Below, piece after piece: positions 19,155-28,690 of a stretch of DNA of 64,000 bases; within the stretch, counting starts at the first letter, position 1; every line of letters begins with the position of its first letter. The notes under the pieces were generated by a model that was given only the letters and a program-made list of their open reading frames with translations, was not told where the DNA came from and searched no databases. Position numbers and translations under genes: made by a program. The stretch comes from Oscillatoriales cyanobacterium (lineage in GTDB: Bacteria > Cyanobacteriota > Cyanobacteriia > Cyanobacteriales > Laspinemataceae), in NCBI GenBank assembly GCA_011390955.1, contig JAABRM010000023.1, forward strand, positions 44,233 through 108,232, read 5' to 3'.

Positions 19155-22100
19155 TTATAGCATTTCTAGCTCAAGACGAGAGCCGTTGGGTGATTTATAA
19201 ACTCGGACTTGAGTTGGTAATCTTTCGGCTAAATCCCGCACATGGGTAATTACACCAATCATACGCGATCGCTGGCGTAAACTTTCCAGAATTTGGGTCA
19301 CACCTTCTAAAGTTTCGGCATCCAAAGTGCCGAATCCTTCATCTAAAAATAAACTGCCTAAATCTGCCCCCATTGAAAGGCGTTCCGACAAAGCCAAAGC
19401 CATTGATAAAGAAGCAGCAAAAGTCTCGCCCCCAGAAAGAGTTCTGACCCGGCGCTTTTCGCCCCCATTCCAGTTATCTTCTACCCAATATTCGCCATTT
19501 TCAATGGTTAACTTATATCGAGCATCAGATAATTCTTGTAAAAGCACCGTTGCCCGGGCTAAAAGTTCCGCTTCTAAATGTTCTAAAATATACGCTTGAA
19601 ACTCATTAGTTTTCAGATTTTGGGCTAAAGTGTGATAAGTTTCTGCTTCTTGCTTGAGACATTCTTGCTGGCTTTCTAAAACATTTAATTGCTGAATTTT
19701 ACTTTGGCTAACTTGAATCCACACCGTTAATTCCGTGCGCCGATCGCTGGCTTGTTTCAGTTGTTTTTGGGCATTTTTCAGGGATACCTGACAATGCTTT
19801 AAAATTTCCTCATCGGTAGTGCGATCGCCAATTTCGGCGCGTAAATCTTCAAACCGAGTTTCTAAGGTTATTTTAGCCTCGCGATAATCGCTAATTTGCT
19901 TTTGCCATGCAGCTTGTTGGGGGATAGAAAGTTGGGCAGTCAGAAACTCAGCCTCCGTAAAATTAGCTGTTTTTAGTTTTTCTAACCAATATGTATTTAA
20001 CTGTTTTTCTTGATCGATCGCCGTTTGCTGGATCCCCTGGGCTTGGCGATCTTCCGTTTCAGCGGCGATCGCCGCACGATGAATTTTTTGATAAGTTTGT
20101 TCAGCCTGTTCGAGTTGGGTCTGTAACTGCTGCTGTTCGCGAGTTAAATTTTGCCGCAGTTGTTCATAAGAAAAACCCCCGGTAATTTCTGCCAAAGTTA
20201 TCCTTAAATTTTGACGGGCTTCCAACTGGCGATCCACTTCGCTGCGAGCCATTTGTTCTTCTTTTTGTGCTTGTTGAAGGGTTTTGGCGATAAATTCTAA
20301 AGCTTGACGGGTTTGGTTCAATTGAGCCACTGCCACTTGATGCTGTTGCTGCACTTGTTTTGACCGCCGATCTTTAAGTTGTAATTCTTCATATTCTTGT
20401 TTTAACTGTTGCACCCTTTGATCGAAATTGGCGGACATTTCATCAGCGGTTAAATATGAGCAAATTGCTGCATATTTAGTCCCTAACTGATTTTCTACTT
20501 CTGATAATTCCTGCTCGCAAGCAGTTAATTGCTGGGTTTTTTGTTCCAGAGTGGTTTCGGCTTGAGCTAGTTGACGTTGTGCTTGCTGAAATTGTCGTTC
20601 ATGGGTCTGGAGGCGATCGCGTAACGGCAACACATCAACCCATTCTACAATTTCTAAATCCGGTAGTGGGCGATCGGGGTGATAAACTCCCCCGCAAACC
20701 GGACAAACTGTGCCAGAAATCAGGGATTCACGCAATACTGCCGCTTGGTTCAAACGAGTCACTTCCGAGTTAATGGCTTCGGCTTCTGCCAAAGCAGCGC
20801 GAGACTCCTCCATTTCCTTCTGAGTAAATTGGTAATGAAACTGAGCTTCCTTCGCGGTAAACTGGGAAACCTCTAATTGTTCTTGGAGAATTTGTTGCTG
20901 TTGAAGCTGTTTTTTTGCCTGCCGATCGATTAACTGCCATTCCATCAGTAATGGTGACAACTGTTTCAAGGTTTCTAGGCGATCGCTCACTGAGGGATAT
21001 TTTTCTAACTCAACCGTAATCTTTTTCATCTGTTGCTCCGCAGCAGTATTTTGCACCTGCATCTCTTGCCATTCTTTTTGGGCTGCCGCGAGTTCCGTAG
21101 TTTTCGCCAAGAGAATTTTCTGTACTCTGACCAGTTCTTGAGCAATTTGTTGTTGTTGTTGTTCGTAAACTAGAACCGTAGCTAACGCTTCGCTTCTGGC
21201 TTTAAATTGAGGCAGCATTTCCGCTACTGCTGCTTTCACCCCATCCAGTTTTTCTGTTTCCCGTTTCAATTGAGCTTGAATTTTTTGCAGTTTTTTCGCC
21301 GAGGAAATCGCCTGATTTTCCGCTATTTTAGCCCGGTGTCGGGTCGATTGTACCAAAGTCCAATCCCCTTGCAAAGCAGCCGCTGTTTGCGATCGCTCTA
21401 AACGTTCTTCTAATCGATTAATTTCATCAGTGTCTAAATTCAGTTCAGCCAACTCTTGATGTAACTTCAGCAACCGTGCCAAACGTTCAAATAGCTGCTG
21501 TTCTTCATCTAATTTCTTTTGCGCTTGCCAAACCGCCTCATTCAATCTAGCTAAACCATTTTCTAAGGCCAATAATTGACTAAATTTTTGCTCAAGTTCC
21601 CAGTCTGGAGGCGCTTCTAACTCATTAATTTGCCGTTCCACGGCTTCCAGTTCTTTCTTGAATAACCCCGCCAAATTATTCGCTTCTTTCCGCATAAGCT
21701 CAAAAATCTCAAATCCCGCCAATTGACGCAGAATTTCCCGGCGTTTCGTGGTATTCCCTTTCAGAAATTCATCAAATTGACCCTGGGGCAAAAGAATCAC
21801 CCGCGTAAACGTATCAAAATCCATCCCCAATATCTGCTCGATCGCTTGATTCGTCGAGCGTTCTTTGGTTTCCAAAGTTTCCCATTTATTCTTTTGATAA
21901 ACCTCCAAAATCACCGAAGTCACCGTAGTTTTGCCGCGATCGCGCCATAGTCTAGTCACCCGATATTCACCCTGACACATGGCAAATCGTAACTGCACTT
22001 TTAATAAAGATGCCCCTTGACTCACCATTTCTTGAATTTGGCTGCCAGTCCGAGCCGTTTTCCCATAAAGTGCATAAGTAATGGCATCCAGTAACGAAGA

Positions 22101-22214
22101 CTTACCCGCCCCAGTTGGGCCAGTAATCGCAAACAAATCTAGCTGGGAAAAATCTAAATGTTGTTCATCCCGAAAACTGGTAAACCCTGCTAAAGATAAC
22201 TCAAGAGGTCGCAT
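19155..22214 (-). CDS. sbcC: Exonuclease SbcCD ATPase subunit SbcC
   Basis: This 1019-residue SMC/Rad50-type ATPase pairs with SbcD to open DNA hairpins and trim double-strand ends. The N-terminal ATPase half has Walker A ITGPTGAGKSSLLDAI near residues 30-45. Long coiled coils flank a zinc hook CPVCGG near residue 505. The C-terminal half has the ABC signature LSGGETFAASL and Walker B SLFLDEGFGTLD. Length matches the family. The sbcD gene lies 236 bp upstream on the same strand. In a genome this rich in hairpin-forming repeats, the enzyme's palindrome-cleaving activity is relevant context. Confidence 0.96.
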   Translation of the reverse strand: MRPLELSLAGFTSFRDEQHLDFSQLDLFAITGPTGAGKSSLLDAITYALYGKTARTGSQIQEMVSQGASLLKVQLRFAMCQGEYRVTRLWRDRGKTTVTSVILEVYQKNKWETLETKERSTNQAIEQILGMDFDTFTRVILLPQGQFDEFLKGNTTKRREILRQLAGFEIFELMRKEANNLAGLFKKELEAVERQINELEAPPDWELEQKFSQLLALENGLARLNEAVWQAQKKLDEEQQLFERLARLLKLHQELAELNLDTDEINRLEERLERSQTAAALQGDWTLVQSTRHRAKIAENQAISSAKKLQKIQAQLKRETEKLDGVKAAVAEMLPQFKARSEALATVLVYEQQQQQIAQELVRVQKILLAKTTELAAAQKEWQEMQVQNTAAEQQMKKITVELEKYPSVSDRLETLKQLSPLLMEWQLIDRQAKKQLQQQQILQEQLEVSQFTAKEAQFHYQFTQKEMEESRAALAEAEAINSEVTRLNQAAVLRESLISGTVCPVCGGVYHPDRPLPDLEIVEWVDVLPLRDRLQTHERQFQQAQRQLAQAETTLEQKTQQLTACEQELSEVENQLGTKYAAICSYLTADEMSANFDQRVQQLKQEYEELQLKDRRSKQVQQQHQVAVAQLNQTRQALEFIAKTLQQAQKEEQMARSEVDRQLEARQNLRITLAEITGGFSYEQLRQNLTREQQQLQTQLEQAEQTYQKIHRAAIAAETEDRQAQGIQQTAIDQEKQLNTYWLEKLKTANFTEAEFLTAQLSIPQQAAWQKQISDYREAKITLETRFEDLRAEIGDRTTDEEILKHCQVSLKNAQKQLKQASDRRTELTVWIQVSQSKIQQLNVLESQQECLKQEAETYHTLAQNLKTNEFQAYILEHLEAELLARATVLLQELSDARYKLTIENGEYWVEDNWNGGEKRRVRTLSGGETFAASLSMALALSERLSMGADLGSLFLDEGFGTLDAETLEGVTQILESLRQRSRMIGVITHVRDLAERLPTQVRVYKSPNGSRLELEML

Positions 22215-22450
22215 ATTTTTTTACTTAGATAAATTTGTGATTTTCAGCCGATCGCCGATATGTAGCCGATATTTTAGTCGATCTTTATTTTCTGAATAAT
22301 TGTCAAATATCAGTTATCAGCTATAAAGATACTTAACAATTTATTAATAATTCCGAGAAAAAATCGCCATAAAATTTTATCGTAATTAGTCCCCAATAAA
22401 ATACCCATTTTCTCTGATAAATACCTAGGTAATCAAATCCCTAATATACT

Positions 22451-23641
22451 CTAATTACTCGTGGCTTTTCCGAGATTCTTTTCTCTCATCGTCTTATACA
22501 GCTTTTCAAAAGCTTCAACCACAAGATCCGACGGATTTCGTTCTAGTCTTTCTTGATAATAGTGATAAAACTCTTCCACGGGGTCAAACGGTTGAGGTTC
22601 GGCAGTGACAGGGCGCTGAACTCCCGTAAAACTTTCTGGATAAATCGCCTCAATTTGTAACGTTTGCGGGCAAATTTGTCTCACCTCGTCAGCCAAGCCC
22701 AAACGCGGACTATCTAACTCCACAATCACCTTTAAAAATCCCGGATCATACTGATGTTCTGCTAAAGTATCTTCCAGATTTTTTCCCGCACAGCGAATCA
22801 CTTGCAACGGACGCTGACAGCCTAAAGGATGAAATTCTACTTCCGCCGTTTTCCCCGGTTCCACTGTCACCAAACAAAAGCCTTTTTTCTGTTGGGCTTC
22901 CCCAAAATCTAATTGAATTAACGACCCAGGATAATAAGTAGGAGTTGGGTTAGGAATTGACTGATAAGCGTGAATATGTCCTAGGGCAATATATTGTGCG
23001 GCAGCGGGTAAAATATCCGCAGCTAAGGCATAAGTTGAACGAGTATAATAAGGCACCTCGGAATAAGCCAGCCGCGCCCCGTCAATGGTCAAATGTGCCA
23101 TCAAAACATTTACACAATCGTCTCGGAAACATTGGCCTAAATCTTGTAAAAGATAGCTGACAATTTCCCGATAAATCCGCTGATATTCTCCATCATCGTT
23201 TTGCCACAAAGTCGCCGCATCTAACAGACGACGTTCGGAAGCAAAAGGCATCGCCCCAACACAGAGTTTGCCACTGGCAGTATCCAAAACGATCGCCCCA
23301 CCCTCGTCTCCCCGACGGGGTTTGCCCAAGGCTCTCACCCCTGCCAACGATAACAGGTTGGCAATACTGTCAATTCGATACGCCGAATCATGGTTGCCTG
23401 CGATCGCCACAGCGGGAATATTCGCTTGTTCCAAACCACAAAAAAACTGATAAGCCACTCGTTCTGCCGCAGCGGTTGGGTTAGGAATATCAAAAATATC
23501 TCCCGCAATCAACACCGCATCCACCTGCAATGTTTTTGCTTGGTGCAACAGTTGTTCCAAGGCTGCCGCAATTTCTGGAGTGCGGTCTACTCCTTTAAGT
23601 CGGCGTCCGAGATGCCAGTCAGCCGTATGAATCAAGCGCAT
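22451..23641 (-). CDS. sbcD: Exonuclease SbcCD nuclease subunit SbcD
   Basis: The 396-residue Mre11-type metallophosphoesterase has all core motifs: HTADWHLG near the N-terminus, LIAGDIFD, AIAGNHDS, and the later LMAHLTIDG and ALGHIHAYQ. These residues bind two Mn ions and cut DNA in complex with SbcC. It starts with ATG at 23641 and precedes sbcC on the minus strand. The 236-bp gap shows no gene and is AT-rich. Confidence 0.96.
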   Translation of the reverse strand: MRLIHTADWHLGRRLKGVDRTPEIAAALEQLLHQAKTLQVDAVLIAGDIFDIPNPTAAAERVAYQFFCGLEQANIPAVAIAGNHDSAYRIDSIANLLSLAGVRALGKPRRGDEGGAIVLDTASGKLCVGAMPFASERRLLDAATLWQNDDGEYQRIYREIVSYLLQDLGQCFRDDCVNVLMAHLTIDGARLAYSEVPYYTRSTYALAADILPAAAQYIALGHIHAYQSIPNPTPTYYPGSLIQLDFGEAQQKKGFCLVTVEPGKTAEVEFHPLGCQRPLQVIRCAGKNLEDTLAEHQYDPGFLKVIVELDSPRLGLADEVRQICPQTLQIEAIYPESFTGVQRPVTAEPQPFDPVEEFYHYYQERLERNPSDLVVEAFEKLYKTMREKNLGKATSN

Positions 23642-23710
23642 AAGCCAATCGGGATAATTTGTTATTTTTTATTCTAAAGTAAAGGGGGCTCAATTGCGGA
23701 GCATTAGCTT

Positions 23711-23821
23711 TGTAGGAGCATTCTCCCATTCGCTCCTACATACTTTTCACTGTTGACGGTTGTCCGAGGGGAGAGATAATTCACTCTACCTCCCCCCTTA
23801 AAAAGGCGGGACTAAGGGGGG
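23711..23821. repeat. Two short hairpins upstream of sbcD
   Basis: TGTAGGAGC (23711-23719) pairs with GCTCCTACA (23732-23740). A second imperfect hairpin pairs the C-run near 23793 with the G-run ending near 23821. Both look like short interspersed palindromes; neither has a coding role. Confidence 0.55.
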
Positions 23822-23876
23822 ATCTTTTCGTTACCGTGTCTTGCCTCACTTTTATAAAAATCAGGATACTATTCAG

Positions 23877-24188
23877 ATGAATATTGATGGAATTATAGAA
23901 GCTGCGATCGCTGTTGGGAAAGCCTACACAGACCGTTTGAACGCTCAGAAAAAAGATGACGATGACAGCGACCCCATTCGTTTGGAGTTGAGATGTATTG
24001 GTTCTCGGTTACATTGGGATAATGTCATATTTGCGGTCTTTTATGCCACCCAAGAAGGCAACTATTACTATTTTCAATGCGACCCCAATGAAGATATGAC
24101 CGTAGATCATAACTGGAGTTTTGTGTTGCATCGCAGTAGTTTTCAGCCAACTGAATTTGATGAAATTATCTGGAGTTTGCCCAATTAA
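23877..24188 (+). CDS. Hypothetical acidic protein (103 aa)
   Basis: The ATG at 23877 gives a 103-residue soluble protein with a DDDDSD stretch near residues 28-33 and a compact C-terminal part rich in aromatic residues (NYYYFQCDP, DHNWSFVLH). In-frame sequence continues upstream to a TTG at 23841, but that extension overlaps palindromic DNA, so the ATG is preferred. The size and composition are reminiscent of immunity-type or adaptor proteins, but I cannot assign a family. It is followed by a perfect hairpin at 24246. Confidence 0.6.
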   Translation: MNIDGIIEAAIAVGKAYTDRLNAQKKDDDDSDPIRLELRCIGSRLHWDNVIFAVFYATQEGNYYYFQCDPNEDMTVDHNWSFVLHRSSFQPTEFDEIIWSLPN

Positions 24189-24245
24189 ACAAACCTAAAA
24201 ATATTGGGCTTTTCTCAAAGCTAAATTTATCCCAAGTCCAGGCAT

Positions 24246-24278
24246 ACATCTGGCTCAAAAATAATCTGAGCCAGATGT
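24246..24278. terminator. Perfect 12-bp hairpin between convergent genes
   Basis: ACATCTGGCTCA (24246-24257) pairs perfectly with TGAGCCAGATGT (24267-24278) around a 9-nt loop. The site lies between two convergent genes and the flank is A/T-rich, which fits a bidirectional terminator. The T-run is weak. Confidence 0.55.
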
Positions 24279-24361
24279 AATTATAAAAAGCCGATCGCGG
24301 TTTTAAGGTAGTTTGGGGTTATCGTTCCGTTATGAAAGCCAGAAAGGTCTATTAAAATAAT

Positions 24362-24802
24362 TTAAGGCAATAAATAAAACATTCCCACACCCATGAGTAA
24401 ACTCACTAGACCAATGGTAGCTAAAGAAAAAAATTCTTGAAATTGAGTTAACCGAAAATCCTGGATTTCTAATCTGACTAGCGCATTAGTAAGGATGATG
24501 AGAAATCCATAGCTAAAAACATCAAATACAGACAAAATAACAATCATAAAAAAAGAAAACACCATCGCCGTGAAAAAAGAGCCAACATCGGATTTTAGCC
24601 AATCATAAACAATTGTTTTGACGACAAACCAAGGAAAAGCAAAAATTTTCGCAACAATTAAAATAAACAAAATTGTAATTCCCCATTGCCACCAGTAAGC
24701 CGATGATTGCGATAAAATCAACCCTAAGTTAATGTGGGTCATCGACATTAAGGCCATAGAAATATAGGGATTTTTTTTCAATAACCAAATAAGTTTTTTC
24801 AT
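24362..24802 (-). CDS. Multi-pass membrane protein of unknown function (146 aa)
   Basis: The protein is dominated by four hydrophobic segments (about residues 12-32, 38-60, 75-105 and 125-145), joined by short loops, with a Lys-rich N-terminus (MKKLIWLLKKN). I see no conserved catalytic motif or family signature. Composition and hydrophobic periodicity support a real membrane protein. It stands alone, with repeats on its upstream side. Confidence 0.6.
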   Translation of the reverse strand: MKKLIWLLKKNPYISMALMSMTHINLGLILSQSSAYWWQWGITILFILIVAKIFAFPWFVVKTIVYDWLKSDVGSFFTAMVFSFFMIVILSVFDVFSYGFLIILTNALVRLEIQDFRLTQFQEFFSLATIGLVSLLMGVGMFYLLP

Positions 24803-25027
24803 AATAAATGATATTTACTGCCGCTTTATTTCTGGGGATAATTGATAATTGATGGTTGATGGTTGATGGTTGATGGTTGATTATTTGGGGTGAATTTTAT
24901 ATTTTAAAAAAGACTCTTTATCAGTCTTGATTATCTTTGGGTTAATTGGGCTGTTGCTGCCTAAAATCCAGCATTTGTATTTTATGCTTTAATTGAAAAA
25001 TATCATTTTTTGTGATATTTCCTGATT

Positions 25028-25146
25028 CAACCAACAAACAACAAACAACCAACAACATGCATAATCCCTACCCAACAACCAACAACCAACAACCAACAAC
25101 CAACAACCAACAACAAACAACCAACAACAAACAACCAACAACAAAT
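25028..25146. repeat. CAACAAACAACC-type simple repeat tract
   Basis: A tract of about 120 bp is built almost only from CAACAAA, CAACC and CAAC units, ending 10 bp before the stop of the NIL-ferredoxin gene. A GGTTGAT tandem near 24850-24882 provides a partly complementary arm. The same vocabulary recurs at 27880, 29518 and 32763. Confidence 0.8.
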
Positions 25147-25155
25147 TATAATTGA

Positions 25156-25560
25156 TTATAAATTGGTAGAAATTGCATTGACCGGACAGGTGGGAATGCA
25201 TTGCTCGCAAACAATACAGCGCGATCGCACAAAAGTTAGTTTAAAGGTTTTCTTTTCCAGGGACAGGGCTTCCGTGGGACAAACTCCGGTACATAACCCA
25301 CAATGAACGCAAATATCTTCATCAATTAAGATTTCGCCGCTAATGGTTGATACCTCAATTTCATGCGATCGCATCCAATCAATTGCCGCATCCAAAGCAT
25401 CAATATCCCCAGATAATTCTAACAGGAGTTTACCAATTTGATTTGGAGCAACTTGCGCTCTAATAATATTCGCCGCGATATTAAAATCTTTGGCCAATCG
25501 ATAGGTCAGCGGCATCCCCAGAGAACTTCTGGGAAAGGTTAAAGTCACTCGTTTTTTCAT
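25156..25560 (-). CDS. NIL-domain 4Fe-4S ferredoxin
   Basis: The 134-residue protein joins an N-terminal NIL domain (about residues 1-75), known from methionine ABC transporters as a ligand-binding module, to a bacterial two-cluster ferredoxin. Cys84, 87, 90 and 94 and Cys115, 118, 121 and 125 form two CxxCxxCxxxCP motifs able to hold two 4Fe-4S clusters. Such proteins are common in cyanobacteria and are thought to link electron transfer to sulfur or methionine metabolism; the exact partner is unknown. It is divergent from txlA, another redox gene. Confidence 0.9.
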   Translation of the reverse strand: MKKRVTLTFPRSSLGMPLTYRLAKDFNIAANIIRAQVAPNQIGKLLLELSGDIDALDAAIDWMRSHEIEVSTISGEILIDEDICVHCGLCTGVCPTEALSLEKKTFKLTFVRSRCIVCEQCIPTCPVNAISTNL

Positions 25561-25696
25561 CGTCCTCTCCTGATTTCTTCACTCGATTCGCGATCTTCGC
25601 GGGCGAACCCCCGTTCGCCCCTACGGTTCACCCCGTCCCGTGCATAATTCGGTTACACTGGGAAAAAATTGTAACAATATTTAACAAATCCCACCC

Positions 25697-26299
25697 ATGA
25701 CCGATATGTCACCTAACTCACCCAGATCCGCTTCTGAAACCAGCAATCGGGCCATTGCCCCGCAACTGAGAAATTTTCTAATTGTGTTGGTGGCGATCGC
25801 TCTGAGTGTATCCTTATTTATCGGCTTACGCACCGAAACCACCACCGCCTCTCTCAGCGAAATTGCCGAAAATTCCACCCCCTTAAACGTAGCCTTAAGC
25901 AACGGCAAGCCCACCCTGATGGAATTTTATGCCAATTGGTGTACCAGTTGTCAGACAATGGCGCCGACCTTGGAAGAACTCAGAGCAGACTACCAAGATC
26001 GGCTGAATTTTGTCATGCTGAATGTAGACAATAGTAAATGGTTGCCAGAGATGTTGGAATACCGAGTCGATGGCATTCCGCACTTTATCTTTTTAGGCGC
26101 TGACGGAAAAGCGATCGGCAGTGCGATCGGGGAAATCCCCAAATCTGTCATGGCCGATAATTTAACCGCCTTAGTCGATGGTGTCACCTTGCCTTATGCC
26201 CAAGCCACAGGTCAGGTTTCTCGCGTAAAATCCCCCATCCAAAAAGCCAGCCAAGGCAGCAGCGATCCTCGCAGTCATGGGGCTCAGGTCGTCAATTAG
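25697..26299 (+). CDS. txlA: Membrane-anchored thioredoxin TxlA (HCF164-like)
   Basis: The 200-residue protein has one membrane anchor (about residues 24-44) followed by a thioredoxin fold with the WCTSC active site (Cys82, Cys85) and the cis-proline region GIPHF. This matches cyanobacterial TxlA, the counterpart of plant HCF164, which passes reducing power across the thylakoid or plasma membrane for cytochrome biogenesis. The C-terminal tail (about 170-200) is Ser/Gln-rich and probably disordered. It is divergently transcribed from the NIL-ferredoxin, with a 136-bp shared promoter region. Confidence 0.9.
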   Translation: MTDMSPNSPRSASETSNRAIAPQLRNFLIVLVAIALSVSLFIGLRTETTTASLSEIAENSTPLNVALSNGKPTLMEFYANWCTSCQTMAPTLEELRADYQDRLNFVMLNVDNSKWLPEMLEYRVDGIPHFIFLGADGKAIGSAIGEIPKSVMADNLTALVDGVTLPYAQATGQVSRVKSPIQKASQGSSDPRSHGAQVVN

Positions 26300-26313
26300 T
26301 GACTGGTTATTAT

Positions 26314-26537
26314 TTATAGGACTTACGCATAAACGCTATCCGTAGGGTGTTGTTCCGAGACGGTGACACACCAATAGGCCATATATAGATTAAGTAGGTG
26401 GGCAGAAATAAATGCACCACAGACCATATCAGAAGAAAAACTGTCATTCCCGCGAAGGCGGGAATCCAAAGCCTATCGGCGGAGAACGAAAAGTGCAATT
26501 AATTATGTTCACCTACTTACTTGCGTAAGTCCTATAA
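26314..26537. mobile_element. 224-bp MITE with TTATAGGACTTACGCA terminal repeats
   Basis: Perfect 16-bp terminal inverted repeats lie at 26314-26329 (TTATAGGACTTACGCA) and 26522-26537 (TGCGTAAGTCCTATAA). There is no transposase ORF. The interior contains the hairpin CATTCCCGCGAAGGCGGGAA. A truncated copy in the opposite orientation lies at 57477-57590, inside a hicB-like remnant. Confidence 0.88.
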
Positions 26538-26592
26538 CTAAAAAATAAACCCCCCACCCCCGGATGTTAGATAAAAATAAAATCAGCTAAGA

Positions 26593-26702
26593 TAACAAGG
26601 CACAGATTATGTAGCAACCAGGTAGGGAAACGCCGGTGCAAACCCGGGGCTGTGCGGCAACTGTAAAACTGCATTAAGTTGAGCCAGAATACCGCCTTGT
26701 TA
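26593..26702 (+). promoter_or_regulatory. Cobalamin (AdoCbl) riboswitch aptamer
   Basis: The closing helix pairs TAACAAGG (26593-26600) with CCTTGTTA (26695-26702). Inside are the family's hallmark segments GTAGGGAAACGCCGGTGCAAA, GGCAACTGTAA (B12 box) and GAGCCAGAATACC, in order. Downstream, GATTTCC and GGGAAAGG near 26715-26738 can form a hairpin that would hide the ribosome binding site of the cobaltochelatase gene at 26750. That suggests translational repression when cobalamin is abundant. The aptamer call is strong; the expression mechanism is inference. Confidence 0.95.
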
Positions 26703-26749
26703 CTGTAATCCTCGATTTCCTGCCTCGCACGGGAAAGGGACATAAATAA

Positions 26750-27871
26750 ATGCTGACTCTAGATACCACTGATTTGACCGAACTTGAACAAACCGCCGAG
26801 GTTTGGTCGTCCTTAAAAGCGGAAAAATTTCCGCCACTGCCACTGTCTCGACCCTTATTAGTCATTGGTCATGGAACCAGGGATGAGCAAGGTCGCCAGA
26901 CTTTCTTGGATTTTGTGGCTGCTTACCAAGCCCTGGATACCTCCCGTCCGGTGGTTCCCTGTTTTCTGGAATTAACCGGCCCGACGATCCAAGAAGGGAT
27001 CGATCGATGCGTGGCACAAGGTTATACGGAGATGTCAGCCTTGCCGCTGCTGCTGTTTGCCGCCCGACATAATAAATTTGATGTCACCAATGAACTCGAT
27101 CGCGCCCGCAAACGGCATCCCCAGGTGAAATTTCACTATGGCCGTCACTTTGGCATTACCCCGGAAATTCTCCAATTGTGGCAACAGCGCCTCGAACAAC
27201 TGGATCAACCGAAATTTAATCCCCAGCAAATTGCCCGTCAGGATACGGTGTTGCTATTTGTGGGCAGAGGTTCCAGCGATCCAGATGCCAATGGTGATGT
27301 TTACAAAATGGCGCGGATCCTCTGGGAAGGCAGCGGATATAAAACCGTGGAAACTTGCTTTATTGGCATTACCCACCCCCGACTAGAAGAAGGGTTTAAT
27401 CGGGCACGTTTATATCAACCCAAACGGATTATTGTGCTGCCTTATTTCCTGTTTACCGGGGTTTTGGTGCAAAAGATTTTTGAAACTACGGCGACACAAC
27501 AGGAACAATATCCCGATATTTCGATGACTTGTCTGCCAGAAATGGGGATTCATCCTTATTTACTGTCGGTGATGCGCGATCGCGAAATTGAAACCCAACT
27601 CGGGCAAGTCCAAATGAACTGTGAAATGTGTAAGTTCCGGCTGGCAGCCTTGGCAAATGGCCATAGTCATGGACACGATCGTAGTCATGGACACGATCGT
27701 AGTCATGGACACGATCATAGTCATGGACACGATCATGGTCATGGACACGATCATGGTCATGGACACGATCATAGTCATGGACACGATCATGGTCATGGAC
27801 ACGATCATCCCGCCGAGGATCCTTATGCCAATCCTGCACAATACCATCAGCGGATTTGGCAAACCCCTTAA
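26750..27871 (+). CDS. cbiX: Sirohydrochlorin cobaltochelatase, two CbiX domains plus His-rich tail
   Basis: The 373-residue enzyme inserts cobalt into sirohydrochlorin, an early step of anaerobic-type cobalamin synthesis. Two CbiX domains are in tandem: the first begins [16 protein letters not shown] (about residues 34-150), the second [16 protein letters not shown] (about 165-285). An MxCxxC motif (Met289, Cys291, Cys294) follows, known in Bacillus megaterium CbiX as a 4Fe-4S site. The tail from residue 306 has eight 6-residue units of the type [12 protein letters not shown], a likely cobalt store. Its position under a cobalamin riboswitch confirms the pathway. The stop is followed by a simple-repeat hairpin. 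Confidence 0.95.
   Translation: MLTLDTTDLTELEQTAEVWSSLKAEKFPPLPLSRPLLVIGHGTRDEQGRQTFLDFVAAYQALDTSRPVVPCFLELTGPTIQEGIDRCVAQGYTEMSALPLLLFAARHNKFDVTNELDRARKRHPQVKFHYGRHFGITPEILQLWQQRLEQLDQPKFNPQQIARQDTVLLFVGRGSSDPDANGDVYKMARILWEGSGYKTVETCFIGITHPRLEEGFNRARLYQPKRIIVLPYFLFTGVLVQKIFETTATQQEQYPDISMTCLPEMGIHPYLLSVMRDREIETQLGQVQMNCEMCKFRLAALANGHSHGHDRSHGHDRSHGHDHSHGHDHGHGHDHGHGHDHSHGHDHGHGHDHPAEDPYANPAQYHQRIWQTP
27665..27808 (+). repeat. Eight tandem 18-bp coding repeats (His-rich tail)
   Basis: Eight copies of an 18-bp unit built on AGTCATGGACACGATCAT encode the His-Gly-Asp tail of the cobaltochelatase. Units differ at few positions (AGT/GGT and CAT/CGT), pointing to recent expansion and likely length variation between strains. 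Confidence 0.92.
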
Positions 27872-27879
27872 ATTAGTTA

Positions 27880-27990
27880 TTAGTTATTGGTTGTTGGTTG
27901 TTGGTTATTGGTTATTAGTTATTGGTTATGGTTGAGGCGGGGAAAAATTCAAATAACGAATAACCAATAACGAATAACTAACCACCAATA
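27880..27990. repeat. TTATTGGTTGTTGG / AACCAATAACG hairpin repeat
   Basis: The left arm (about 27880-27930) is made of TTATTGG, TTGTTGG and TTAG(T) units and the right arm (about 27950-27990) of complementary AATAACCAATAACG units. Together they form a long imperfect hairpin between cbiX and ndk. Confidence 0.75.
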
Positions 27991-28065
27991 ATTAATATTT
28001 TAATGGTTGCTTTTGTGAGATAATATCCAGTTTGGATAATTTGATACAAATCTAGGACAAACATT

Positions 28066-28515
28066 TTGGAACGGACATTTATCGCAATCAAGCCGGATGG
28101 CGTCCAACGGGGTCTCGTTGGCGAAGTTATTCGTCGCTTTGAAGCCAAAGGCTTTACTCTAGTCGGGCTGAAACTGATGCAAGTCAGCAAAGAATTGGCT
28201 GAACAACATTATGGCGTCCATCGGGAAAGACCCTTTTTCCCTGGTTTAGTGCAATTTATTACCTCTGGCCCACTGGTGGCAATGGTTTGGGAAGGAACCG
28301 GCGTGGTAGCCTCAGCCCGGAAACTGATTGGGGCAACGAATCCTCTCTATAGCGAACCGGGAACGATTCGGGGTGACTTTGGTGTGGATGTCGGACGCAA
28401 CATTATCCACGGTTCTGATGCAGTAGAAACGGCTCAAACCGAAATTAAGCTTTGGTTTAAAGAGGAAGAACTGGTGAATTGGACTCCAGCGAACGCTCCT
28501 TGGTTGTATGAATAA
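28066..28515 (+). CDS. ndk: Nucleoside diphosphate kinase
   Basis: The 149-residue protein matches Ndk along its whole length: the N-terminal [19 protein letters not shown], the substrate-loop Arg residues, and the active-site His115 in [10 protein letters not shown]. It balances NTP pools by a ping-pong phospho-His mechanism in the cytosol. The start is TTG at 28066, with AGGA about 12 bases upstream. No nearer ATG gives the conserved N-terminus. Confidence 0.97.
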   Translation: MERTFIAIKPDGVQRGLVGEVIRRFEAKGFTLVGLKLMQVSKELAEQHYGVHRERPFFPGLVQFITSGPLVAMVWEGTGVVASARKLIGATNPLYSEPGTIRGDFGVDVGRNIIHGSDAVETAQTEIKLWFKEEELVNWTPANAPWLYE

Positions 28516-28560
28516 ATTAAATTATAGCAATTGTCATAGTTATGAAGTACAAAAAAAACC

Positions 28561-28588
28561 TGTCATTCCCGCGCAGGCGGGAATCCAG
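28561..28588. repeat. CATTCCCGCGCAGGCGGGAATCC palindrome
   Basis: TTCCCGC and GCGGGAA form a short stem. The same palindrome with slight changes sits in the MITE at 26314-26537 and in the truncated copy at 57477-57590, so this is a free-standing relative of that element's core. Confidence 0.7.
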
Positions 28589-28629
28589 AAAAAGTCTGTA
28601 CTTCATTAGGACAATAACCGCTGTAAAAC

Positions 28630-28659
28630 TAGGGGCGTCCACGATGGTGGACGCCCCTA
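28630..28659. terminator. Perfect 13-bp hairpin between ndk and the TerC gene
   Basis: TAGGGGCGTCCAC pairs with GTGGACGCCCCTA around a 4-nt loop and is followed by AAAAATT. Between convergent genes it can terminate both transcripts. Confidence 0.7.
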
Positions 28660-28690
28660 AAAATTATCAGCTAACCGCATTGATGATTAA

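Noticed and set aside
24989..25210. Cys/Trp/Leu-rich frame (LLVVCCWLFVVGCW) and a similar one at 32787-32999
   Set aside because: Both are translations of simple CAACAAAC-type repeat tracts.
27486..27862. Long minus-strand frames with repeated [11 protein letters not shown] and SMTMIV patterns
   Set aside because: These are the antisense readings of the 18-bp His-tail repeats of the cobaltochelatase gene, not real proteins.
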